64,000 nucleotides of DNA. It comes from Hygrocybe punicea. Taxonomy: Eukaryota; Basidiomycota; Agaricomycetes; Agaricales; Hygrophoraceae. Numbering within the stretch: the stretch's first letter is position 1; every line of letters begins with the position of its first letter. Of the stretch, positions 23,837 through 33,484 are shown piece by piece. Below the pieces are notes generated by a model. It was given only the letters and a program-made list of their open reading frames with translations, was not told the origin of the DNA and made no database searches. The position numbers were made by a program, and so were the translations under genes. The stretch covers positions 6,106,508 through 6,170,507 of the forward strand of contig OY744464.1 in NCBI GenBank assembly GCA_963556145.1, read 5' to 3'.

Positions 23837-24480
23837 TAGGGCAGGTCAAGGGTATGCAATACCCCCAGGGGTTAAGAGTACGGGTACCACGGGTTAAGGG
23901 TACGAGTCCAGCCTCAGAATACCCGCAGTACCCACACGGGTATGGGCTGTATTTTTTTTGGGAGAAGAAACATCAAAAACTCAATTTTTGGGGTATTTTT
24001 CGCCATTTTTGAGGGATATAATGAGAATCATTGCTTGTAAAAATATGTAAAAATGCTCTCAACACTCCCCACAGTATTCTGAACATTGTGCTCCTTTACA
24101 CTAAAGGGATCCGACCAGTATTCCGTCCATAATAACCATAAAAACCACCAAAAACAGGTAAAAATGGGGTATTTTGCATGTTTTTGAGGGATATAATGAG
24201 AATCATTGCTTGTAAAAATATGTAAAAATGCTCTCAACACTCCGCACAGTATTCTAAACATTGTGTTCCTTTACACTAAAGGGATCCGGCCAGTATTCTG
24301 TCCACAATAACCATAAAAACCACCAAAAACAGGTAAAAATGGGGTATTTTGCATGTTTCTTCCTGTACCCCTGCAAAACCCGTGCCATACCCGTACTTTT
24401 GGCCTCGGGTACGTACCCGTGACGGGTACGGGTCCGAGTACAGCCCCAGAGCACTGCGGGTGTACCCCTGACCGGCCCTA
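23837..24480. mobile_element. hAT-like MITE (D) with internal 175-bp tandem duplication
   Basis: Termini are TAGGGCAGGTCAAGGGTA and the inverse of TAGGGCCGGTCAGGGGTA. The 8-bp target duplication GATGGGAC is exact at 23829-23836 and 24481-24488. Subterminal DNA has ACGGGTACC-type repeats like family C. Two copies of a 175-bp unit (from about 24011 and 24186) fill the centre. No transposase. It lies inside the compact LTR element. Confidence 0.9.
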
Positions 24481-24744
24481 GATGGGACCAATGGGGGTGA
24501 CAAAAGCATGTTGGGGACGTGGGCCGTTGGACCACCAGGCACAGCGCTGTAAAGTGAAAAAGGGTCATCTAGCAGCATGGGATCGGAGGGCAGAAAGGTC
24601 ATGTGGGGCTCGTGTTGGGATGGTTGGATATATGGGAATGGTGGCCGATTCCTCGGCCCAGTCAAATCGTGTAGGGGCAGGTGTGGGTGGGGGTACACTC
24701 ACCGAGGTGGGGGTGGACATGCGAATCGAGCCATTCGCGGTCCC

Positions 24745-26007
24745 TCATTGGCCTTTCCCGTCGTCTTGGTGCGTATCCTCGTTCATCGCCGGGACTTCCT
24801 CACTCATCTCGGCTACCCTTATCATCTCTGTCTCTCCGTTCTTCGCGTATGCGTCGGCTTGCGTTTCAATGCCGTTGAGCCTTGGCGTTCGCAGTTGTGG
24901 CGTCTGGACCGCGGTGTCGTGATCCTGGGCTGACGTGGGCACGTGCTGGCATGTACTTGGGGGGGAAACGGGGTCTGGGGTGCATTTGGGCACGTTCCAT
25001 TGCACGGGCACGGGCTTTGGGGCCTGTGTGGGCGTCAAATGGTCAGGCGTTGTGGGATCGCGGTCTGGGACGCGTTTGAACGTGTTTTCTTGCACGGACG
25101 CGGGGTTTGGGGCCGGGGTGGGACTTGACACACATTCGGACGCGTTTTGCAGCGGGGATGGTGTGTTTGGGGCTGATGTGGGTGCGCGACACGTCTCTTG
25201 TTGAGTTTCGGGCGCAGTGGTTCGTGTTGGGGTAGTATTCGACGACGGGGCGTCGTCCAACGTGGTTTCCATTGCGTCTGGCGATTGTGGGCATGTTGGG
25301 CCATGCTGGGATGCGTTCTCACATGTGGATGGGGCCGTTTGGGTGGGCGTTGACACGTGGCACGTCTTGCGTTCAATGCTGGGTGAGGGGGCGCGTGTTG
25401 GGACATGCGTGCTTTTTGGCGTGGTTGGGTCAGCCAGTGTGGCGTGCTCAGACGTGGGTGGGGTCTTTCCTGGTATCGACGTCTGTGCTGACGTGGATAT
25501 GCAGGTGGGGGGCACCGTTTGGGTTGATGCGGAGATGGTGGTGGGTGATCGAAGCTGGGTTGCTACGGAAATAGAAGCTGGCGGCGTTGTCTGGGTCGAC
25601 ACTGATACGCGGGTCGATGGGACTGTTTGGGTCGACACGGAGATGATGCTGGATGCTGTTTGGGTCGACGTGGGTGTCAGCGTTTGCGTTGACACGCATA
25701 CATGGGTGTGTGATTCTGTCTGGGTTGCTGCTGGCGCTCTTTTTGGCGTCGTCTGTACTGGCACAGAGATGCTGGTGGGCAGCTCTGGGGTTGGCAGGGC
25801 CATATGGGTTGATTCCCAACGTGCGTGTTTTTCGGCGATGCCTTGTGCTTGGCCTTTCTCAACACATGAGAAGACCAATTTCTCAATGTCTTGGATATGC
25901 ATAACGTCGCCGTCTTTGAGCTGGGAAACTGAAGCAGTGGATGCAGGTTGTTGCTGATTCGTTGATGCTGGGATTTTTTTTGTTGTTTTCTTTTTGTTGT
26001 TGGCCAT
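24745..26007 (-). CDS. 420-aa Thr/Ser/Pro/Gln-rich protein of compact LTR element (Gag-like position)
   Basis: Starts MANNKKKTTKK. Residues 30-65 form a short helical segment (MHIQDIEKLVFSCVEK). The rest is low-complexity with repeated ISVSTQTVP/STQT units (about residues 80-175) and Pro/Thr-rich tracts. No protease, zinc knuckle or known Gag fold is visible. Its position just downstream of the 5' LTR and primer site, in the element's orientation, suggests a structural protein of the element; this is inference. The frame is intact over 1.26 kb despite the low complexity. Confidence 0.55.
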   Translation of the reverse strand: MANNKKKTTKKIPASTNQQQPASTASVSQLKDGDVMHIQDIEKLVFSCVEKGQAQGIAEKHARWESTHMALPTPELPTSISVPVQTTPKRAPAATQTESHTHVCVSTQTLTPTSTQTASSIISVSTQTVPSTRVSVSTQTTPPASISVATQLRSPTTISASTQTVPPTCISTSAQTSIPGKTPPTSEHATLADPTTPKSTHVPTRAPSPSIERKTCHVSTPTQTAPSTCENASQHGPTCPQSPDAMETTLDDAPSSNTTPTRTTAPETQQETCRAPTSAPNTPSPLQNASECVSSPTPAPNPASVQENTFKRVPDRDPTTPDHLTPTQAPKPVPVQWNVPKCTPDPVSPPSTCQHVPTSAQDHDTAVQTPQLRTPRLNGIETQADAYAKNGETEMIRVAEMSEEVPAMNEDTHQDDGKGQ

Positions 26008-26049
26008 GCTGAAATGAAATAGAATCGCCCGAACAGCGTTCAGTGCTTG

Positions 26050-26230
26050 AAGAAAAGAGGTGCTCGGTGCTCGGTTCTCTATTCAGAAAAGTTCTCAGTG
26101 GTCAAAAAAGGGCTCACTCGGTGCTCGGTTCTCTATTCAGAAAGTTCTCGGCGCTCGAAAAGGTGCTCGGGTTCAGAAATGTTTTTGGGAATGTTCTCGG
26201 AATGGCGCTCAGTGCTCGAAAAATTGCTGG
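26050..26230. repeat. CTCGGTGCTCGGTTCTC leader repeats of element H
   Basis: Two long copies of GTGCTCGGTTCTCTATTCAG plus shorter GTGCTCG/GCGCTCG words lie between the 420-aa ORF start and the 5' LTR. Non-coding leader of the element. Confidence 0.65.
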
Positions 26231-26314
26231 GGTACCAAAAAGAAAAGCTTGCTTGCTGAGGTGCTGGAAACTGCTAGCAGAAGGGCTGGCTAAGAATCCA
26301 CTCTCATCACCACG

Positions 26315-26462
26315 TGGAGTCAGTCGGAGGGTCCCTCAGGATCGCAAGAGGGAGAAGGCTGCTCAAAGGCTAAGATGGATCTGTCTACTACATCCAAAAG
26401 GCTACTAACTACGACAAACCATGGGAACTCTATCACGTGATTGTCCAGGCACAACTACTACA
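26315..26462 (-). repeat. 5' LTR of compact element H
   Basis: 148 bp, TGGAGTCAG to ACTACTACA on the plus strand; partner of 23349-23496. On the minus strand the primer-like site TGGTGATGAGAG lies just inside it (about 26301-26312). Confidence 0.85.
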
Positions 26463-29337
26463 GCAGCGGCGAATGCGAGCATTGAACTCTCGACGAAGCT
26501 CCTTGGTATCAAAAGCAGGACATGTCTTCTAGCTAAATGCACAAAGCTTGTCACCAAGCACCATGGTTTCTGTTTCCATGACCTCCAGAGTTAGATCATT
26601 GTGTAGGTGCAATTTTGCCAGTCCATGCCAATGCGCCATGACAAAAAGTAATTCCAAAACTGCACGGTTATGTGGTTCTGGTAGAAGTCCGTCAAAAACT
26701 GGAATGGCACACTTGATAAACAATGAATTACATGAGACTCCGAAATCATATTCGAGTTTGAAACAAACCTGTAAAAGATTCTCAAAATTATGAGCCGCCA
26801 TCTTTTTCATTTCGGAACAATTTGTCGAGAACCGTCTAATTGTGTCCCTGCCAAACGATGGAACTTCCCGATAGCTTTTATCTTAAAGGTTAGATGGTGG
26901 TAAGCGACAACAAAAATATACTTGCCGGTGATCCAATTCAACAAGAAGTCCTTCATCAACTGACTGAAGGATTAGAATGAGGTGAATGAAAAGGGCTCTC
27001 CATGAGCCTATTTCAAATTCATGCAACAAATCCGGGAGTAGCGATGAGTATATGTTAAAAGAAAAAGAAGATAGCCTGCTGGAGAAGGCGTTCTAAAGGT
27101 ACTTGTTGTCATCAACCGCCAACAGCAAAATTTAGGATGAGCCACATACCACAGTTGGGACTAACGACATTTCCTTAAGTAAGTTTTCAACCGCAGCACT
27201 GTTTACTTGAGGGTTCTTTTCATAAATGAGTTTTTGGGCAGCCAAAACCTTAGCGTGGACTTGGTTATTGTCTGTATGAGCCATCGTGACTCGCTGCCAC
27301 ATATCCCTGGCCATTCCCAGATTATGGATGTGATCGATCGGGATTAAGCAGCGTGGACATGGACAGTTCCCAAGGTTTCGAATAGCTGCGATTAGAATTC
27401 TGTCAAGGATTGAGTATGAGTTCAATGCTCAAAAGGCAGAACAGCCAGTTCAATCACTTTTCTCAGTAGTCCGCAGAGTAAGTGAATATCCTGGGGTAGA
27501 ATCGCCGTTTAACACTGTCATAGCAAAGGATCACAATACCCTGCTTCCAGGCTTCAATAAAATCATCATCAAGGAGTATTTTCCATTGCTCGTGCATAAG
27601 TTTGTGGTAACAGTGAGTCATGAGTGGTGGGCTCGGGGCTTTTCCTCCAGCTGTCTGCATGGTAGCAAAGTCCTTGAAAGCATCTGGGAGCTGTAACAAG
27701 TGTTATTAATCAAGAAAGCAGTGTGAAAAGAGTAAGAGGTTCACTTTCTGAAAGTAAGCCACATGTTCACACAGATGGCAGGACAGCTTGCATCTGCGAT
27801 ACTTCGATTCATTCCCGAAGAACATATACAGTGGCCACAGTTTGGCATTACTGAACGCTGTAAGATGTGTGGTATCCGACCAGAACATCAATGCCACGAT
27901 AACCCTTGGAAGTTCGCATGCGGGCTCCCCAGGTGAGTCTTGTAGTTCCTGGTGGGCCTCGATGAACACAGGCGAAGCGTACAATTCACCTTGAACTTGA
28001 ATTGGGTCCCGGGCGTTCTCTGGTTGCCAAGCCAGCTCATATGGTTCGAAGTGAAAGTGGTGAGGGTCACTGAGACCACGTATTTTCTCCCGAATACCCG
28101 AAACCAAGCTCTTGTGATAAAAATTTCCCACCACATAGTCTCGTGGGCCAGCGTGAGGCTCAGAGGGTACACCATGACGAAGCTGATATGGAACTGAAAT
28201 GGTGATGGGTGTTTGTGTCCAGCCGGCACCCTCATCCAACCACTCCCCTTCATCTTCCATGGCAAGCTCCTCGTTGATCCGACCCCATTTAACATTGTGA
28301 ACATCCGCCGGCCGAAACTCAGGATCACCGACAATCTCAATCAGTTCATGAAAGCTCGCTTGTGACTTCTGCACCCCGCCATTCCAGAACCAGTCCCCTA
28401 AACGGAACGCACTATGATTTGGATATGGGTAGAATGGTTGGGAGGCGGAGGGATTGGTACGAGTAGAGATGTTCGATAGATCGTGTAATGAGATATGTTC
28501 CTCAGGATTGTATGGCGCCATCCCCTCAGTATGATACTGACGTGACGATCCAAATATATTCCGTGTGGTTGTGAAAATATGGCGGAGACAGGATACAGCA
28601 TGCCCAGCTAGTGACGGGCTGATCCTTCCGGGCAAATGGCCTGTCGATGTTGGTGGTTGGACGTCTGGAGATGCAATGAGCTGTGTAACTTGGGCTGGAG
28701 GGAGAGGCGGCGGCGGCTGAGGGAGAACATCTCTGAACCGCAGAGGAGGCTGACAGTCAAGCCTACGAGTCCATGGTCTACGCTCCATCATCGACAAATG
28801 CAAATCCCCCAAGGCATTTTCAGAATCTTCAGCGGCGCTAGTAGGCTATACATTGAATGCATTCAATTACATTGACTTGAAAAAATGAGATATTAGGCCG
28901 AACCGCGACTGTGTCCTGTGTTGTAGGAGATTGTAAGGGAATCAAACCAGCCAATGAATGCTGGCAGGTTATGGCCTGAACTGGTTCTACTCGGCGTCGT
29001 TTCCTTCCCACCCACATCTCTTTGGCTTTATCCAAGGCACTAGACAAACGCATCTTGGATTTATTACACGTACGCTTGTGTTTACTGAATGCATTCAGTT
29101 GCACAAAGGATCTGCCACATAGACAAGTCTGGCCTCCTTTACTTTCCACAGCGCTCCACCCGGAGGATTGCATAGTCTTTCACCTGATGAAATGAGGTGA
29201 GCTTATTGAGAGCCTTCAGGGGTTAATGGAAACATAGCCATGACTGCTTACCAGGAGTGCAAGTGACCTGAAAACCGAGGAATTAACACACTTTGGCAAG
29301 TGTCTCACTATTGGTTTTGGTAGGTCGAAGGGAATGT

Positions 29338-29422
29338 CTCAACAGCAGCAGCAAACGCGCTGCGAGGTCTGGCCCAGAAAATCTTCAATGAAGTCTCAAC
29401 AGCAGCGATAAATGCGCTGCGA
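29338..29422 (+). repeat. Middle pair of the 28-bp dispersed motif
   Basis: Two direct copies begin at 29338 and 29395 (CTCAACAGCAGC...CGCGCTGCGAGG). Decayed copies follow near 29445, 29490 and 29550. The cluster lies just upstream of the Plavaka start on the minus strand. 29600-30000 otherwise holds AACTTGAA/CTTCAAGTT-rich DNA without a gene. Confidence 0.7.
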
Positions 29423-30014
29423 GGCTAGAGTGGGATCTTGACAGGATCTCAACAGTGGTGACTTCACTGATGGTTTTGGCAGGTCCAAGGGAACAAGCGG
29501 CAAGCAAACGCGCTGTGAGGTCTGGGAAAGTCTTGAAGTGTCTCAAAAGCGGCAACTTCAAGTTGAACTTTGTTCAACAAACATGCTGAGGCGAGGCGGT
29601 AAGTGATGACTCATCCAAGTCACAGTGACCTTCAAGTTGGAATCGAGCACATGATCTCAAGTGAATAAACGTGATTGGCTCTCACTTCAAGTTCAAGTTA
29701 TTCACGTCACGGTTTTGCAAGTCGCCAGAGGCTCCTTCCCTGCAGCACATGTTCCAAGGCTCACCATACTATAAACGCGAACTCTGGAATTGGAAGGAAT
29801 TGCATATGTAAGGTATGACTTGAAAACCTGCGAATAACCACAATGACTCGGATACATTAGGTTGAACTTGAATGGCCAGAACTGGGATGGGATTTTTCTG
29901 AGTCTGAGTCAGACTCAGATCCATCAGAGAGAATCGTGCACACACGACTTGAACATGAAGGGCCTGCCTGGTAGACTCCAGTTGAAGGTGGTTCAGCCTA
30001 ATGAAGAAAATTCT

Positions 30015-30892
30015 CTAAATCTTGACACAACTATCAACCTCCTCAACCTCCCTCTCTGCCTCCACGAGTTCCTGACGTAATATTCCGACTTGCTCCTCGA
30101 CTAAACGCAAGTGATGTTTGGCAACACGCTTCCGAGCATGGCATTGCAACTTTTTGCTATCAACAAGCTCCACGATCCTCATGATGTTCTCGTTGTCGCA
30201 AAGGTGGTGGGGTATTGAATCCATTGTGATGTAGTGCTAACAACTACTATTGAGTGGAACTGTCATAATAGAAGTGATATTTGCATACATCACTGGCATG
30301 GGCCTGATTGGGAATATTTGGTGGGCTATCTTGCCCTTTGGACCCCAAACTTGAGGGGGACTCGGAAGCTTGGGAGATCACTGGTAATCGAGGCTCTGTT
30401 GGCCTCTGGTCTCGGGGGGTTTCTATGGGTGGCTTAGGCTCTGCCTCAGGCTGTCCCATATCTGTCGTGGATGAGTTGACATTGTGATCGTTGGGGGCTT
30501 GAACGTTGTCTGAACTTGAATCGCCATCATGGTTTGGGTGACTTGGATTCTATCAAGTCATCAATTTGAACAGCATTCTGCTTGTCAAGGCCAATACTGT
30601 TCACATACAGAGAGTGTGTGTTTTTCTCCCGTGTGGGAGTATCAGACGAGACATCAGGACCTTTGAGTTCTAAGGTCAGGACTGGCAGCAAGTGAGGCAG
30701 GGATTCCGAATGTAGTTCTGATTGTGAATTGATAGTGGATGGGTGTGTTATTTGCCGGGGTGCTGGTTCGGAACCAGCTGGGTCACCGTCCGTAGACCTA
30801 AAGAAGTCAGCAATGTTTCTAAAAAATGAACGCCATCTTGTGTTCATACTGGTGCGTTGTGGCATCATGGTAGAACACCCCAGTGAGATCAA
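30015..30892 (-). CDS. Small unknown minus-strand gene(s), low confidence
   Basis: Minus-strand coding-like stretches: 30892-30527 (starts near MNTRWRSFFRNIADFF, then disordered), 30459-30247 (Pro-rich, EPKPPIETP) and 30224-30015, which has a basic stretch HARKRVAKHH followed by a leucine/glutamate-rich helix resembling a coiled coil. They could be exons of one protein inside the minus-strand transposon block. No family is recognised. Confidence 0.3.
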
Positions 30893-31441
30893 TCAACTTG
30901 AACTTCGAATCAAACTTGAATTAGTCACTAATCATTGATATCAAATTCAAGTTGAGCCGGGGTGTCCAGCATGGTGCCCAATTGATTTCACCACGAAAAT
31001 ACACGAACATGTTAAGCAGCCGGGGAAAGGGACATAACTCAGGGGTGAGGCTGGCTCCCTGAAAAATGGGGAGAGCCTCTTGGAGAAATGGAGTGAAACT
31101 TTTTACTACTAGTAGTACTGTGACTCGGACTGTGCCAGTGTCATACTAAGTACTACGTAGTCATTCATACTACTCGAAAGCAAATGCGCAAGTACAATTT
31201 TTACTACCGTGACATCAACAATTGCCAGTGACTGAAACTCAGGTCTCAGGCTCTGACTCGGATACCTCAGATGGGAGAGTGAGAGGTTGAATTTCGGCAA
31301 ACCATCTATGTTAAAGCTTCAGTCCAATGCAAAGATCTGTTGAAGTGGGGGTGCTTACACTATTCCAGGCAAGCAAGCTCTTGAAGATAATGTTGAAGAT
31401 CCTGGGTGATGTGGCCACCCATGTCATTGAAGAACCATTCG

Positions 31442-32551
31442 TCACCGGTATTGTAGTGGGTTTTGTGCTGTTTTCCATGCCTGAATTCTAATATAACATG
31501 TCAAGCCTGGTAGTCCATTCAACCAAATAAAAATTTCAACAGCAAAAAAATCACATACCGCCATAATGCTCATACAGTGTGATGAGACTGATGACCCTCC
31601 TTCCCATGAAAGTTCCGACTTCAAAGATGGGTAGCGTGAGACTACTTCAAACATTCTTCGAGCAATTGAATTCTTGGCATAATAAAAAGTTTCTCAGTGT
31701 AACATCAGTGCAACAAGGTTGCTGAACGGAACAGGGCCCTACAAAAAATTCAGTATAATAGGCGGGCAGGTTAAACAACACACCATCTGGGGATTCCAGT
31801 GTGCAAATCTATTGCCGTCAATCCAGAAGTTGACCAAATGGATATTGGTTTCTTCGTCGTTGTCGTCATGAAGGCCATAGAACCGGGCTAATTTGCGAGC
31901 TTCATATCGTACAAAGTTCCGATACGCAATCACGGCATCTATTAGCCATTGCGTGATAATGTTGAAGTATCCTGACACCAATTCTTATATTTCAAGTGTT
32001 AGATGTCCCCACTCAGTTGAAATTATAAGAAACTGACCAAGCTCGGCAGTGGCCTCCCTTGATGAATGTGCTGTGGAAATCATGTGAATGGCCTGATATG
32101 CAAATGGGAGGAGGTTGGGTAATTCGTTGTCATTCGGCCAATGCAGGTTCTGGGATCGGAAAGCCAGGGAGACAGTCGTCGACTTTATATCTGGTAAAAT
32201 AGATCCCCAAAGCGTGAACTCGCGAGTGAACATGTCCTGACTGACACATTCGGTTGGGACTGAGGGTGCAGGTCGGCCATCGCGCAGCAGTTGCTCAATT
32301 CGGTTAGCTGTTAAGGTAAGATCTCTCAATTGGGTTGAGAAATCAGGGCTGGGCTCTGTCATGAGAGTCGTGCTACCGTACGGGGTAAAGTCATCATCGG
32401 GCCCGTTAGACGTCGCAGCTGAAACAATGGTGTCTAGGGACGATTCAGGGAGAACTAGATTGGCGGAGGTGAATCTGGCCGAAATTTCAGGAGAAAATAG
32501 CCAAGAAAATTGGTGGAGGTCCTCATCATTGGGAACAAACCTGGGATCCAT
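31442..32551 (-). pseudogene. Unknown minus-strand multi-exon gene
   Basis: Start MDPRFVPNDEDLHQFSWLF at 32551. Exon 1 runs to about 32037 and ends STAHSSREATAEL. A GT-AG intron leads to GYFNIITQWLIDAVIAYRNF and FWIDGNRFAHWNPQM (about 31974-31785). A second intron (GTGTGT...TTGTAG) leads to GPVPFSNLVALMLH, then an in-frame TGA at 31696-31694, after which the same frame continues IARRMFEVVSRYPSLKSE. No domain is recognised. It lies in the same orientation and block as the Plavaka gene and may be a passenger or accessory gene. Confidence 0.45.
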
Positions 32552-32860
32552 GCTTTGTGTGTATAGGAAGGATGGCGGGAGACAAAAAGATATCCATCAT
32601 TATGTGAGGGTTAGGATTAACCTTCCCACAGAGCACCTCATTCCGAACTCCTGAACTCAGATGAGACATAAGCGGTTGATCCACCGGAAAACTGTGAAGA
32701 AGACTGGATTAAATGGTGAGAAGTATTGCCAGTCAAGAGCAGTGGTGACTCATGGCATCAGGAGGATGGGATTATAAATGATTAAATTCAAATAAGTTGT
32801 TGACGACGTAGGAGTCCAACTGGTGAACTCAGGGAGATGAGCAGTGGTAAGAGAATGAAG

Positions 32861-33406
32861 CTCAATGGCTGCGATGAACGCGCCACGATGAAAGGACAGG
32901 TGTATGGGCGACAGCACGGGAGACTGGGGAACTTGGGAAGACGAGCAGTGGTAAGTAAACTATGCTCAATGGCTGCAATGAACGCGCCGCGAGGAACTCA
33001 GACAACGGCAAGCAAGTGGGAAGCGTTGTTAATGACGTAGGAGTCCAACTGGTGAACTTAGGGAGATCATGATGAGTGAGAGAATTAAGCTCAATGGCTG
33101 CGATGATCACGCCGCGATGCAGTGACAGGCCGAAGGTGGGTGGCAGTGGATTTTGGCGATGGAGGCAATGTGTCAACAGCTGCGACTTGGGCTCAACGAG
33201 TTGAACAATGGCCCGGGATGCCTCGCCGCATAAGTTCAGTGGGACTCGGACCACTTGTTGACTTTTGATTCGGAGCTTGAACTCAAGCCCAACTTTTGAA
33301 CTTGTAGCGCTTCAAGCTTTTCAAGACTTACCTGGCCTCGCAGCGCATTCATCGCTGCTGTTGAACATTTCCCTGGAATCGCAGCACATTTGTCGCCGCT
33401 GTTGAA
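32861..33406. repeat. Right cluster of the 28-bp motif (3 direct, 2 inverted copies)
   Basis: Direct copies begin at 32861, 32965 and 33090; inverted copies span 33338-33365 and 33379-33406. Surrounding words (GAGATGAGCAGTGGTAAGAG, GATGCAGTGACAGG, AAGGTGGGTGG) match the left cluster at 20810-20900. Confidence 0.75.
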
Positions 33407-33484
33407 GACTTTCCCGCATTTGCCGCCGCTGCTCCGGCACACGTCATCTGGTTGTCCATCCGTTCACTTCCCACCGACCTCAAG

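Larger units (their letters stand above)
23349..26462 (-). mobile_element. Compact LTR retroelement (H) inserted in the Plavaka gene
   Basis: Two 148-bp direct repeats (TG...CA) bound the element, with target duplication GCAG at 23345-23348 and 26463-26466. Reading on the minus strand, the 5' LTR (26462-26315) is followed almost at once by a tRNA-primer-like TGGTGATGAGAG, then a repeat-rich leader, a 420-aa ORF, element D, a purine tract (AAGAGGGGGGG) and the 3' LTR. No protease, RT or integrase is seen, so it is non-autonomous (TRIM/TR-GAG-like). Its removal restores the Plavaka frame exactly (Arg-Cys-Asn). Confidence 0.85.
21747..29173 (-). pseudogene. Plavaka transposase, interrupted by a compact LTR element
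   Basis: Start near 29173: a C2H2-like finger (CLCGRSF...FSKHKRTC, residues about 17-37). Then NHSAFRLGDWFWNGG, PITISVPYQLRHG, ELPRVIVALMFWSDTTHL and FGNESKYRR (28812-27706), CYDSVKRRFYPRIFTYSADY, CPCPRCLIP, FDGLLPEPHN and LLFVMAHWHGLAKL (to about 26531). After the inserted element come TFNLDTYKLHSHGDYV, VYHVNMIYTGEGM, LDSVRFPPMVAEGAFGFVD, RGCHIIPAFASG, an intron, and an acidic tail ending at 21747. Plavaka transposases are CACTA-related enzymes of agaricomycetes. TAG at 26531-26529 and TGA at 21917-21915 add to the inactivation. Boundaries of the transposon itself are not resolved. Confidence 0.85.

Noticed and set aside
25217..25957. 246-aa plus-strand ORF rich in Val/Asp/Trp
   Set aside because: Antisense shadow of the 420-aa STQT-repeat ORF of the compact LTR element.
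20838..33406. 28-bp motif as a CRISPR repeat
   Set aside because: Spacing is irregular (41-125 bp) within clusters that are kilobases apart, copies vary, and orientation changes.
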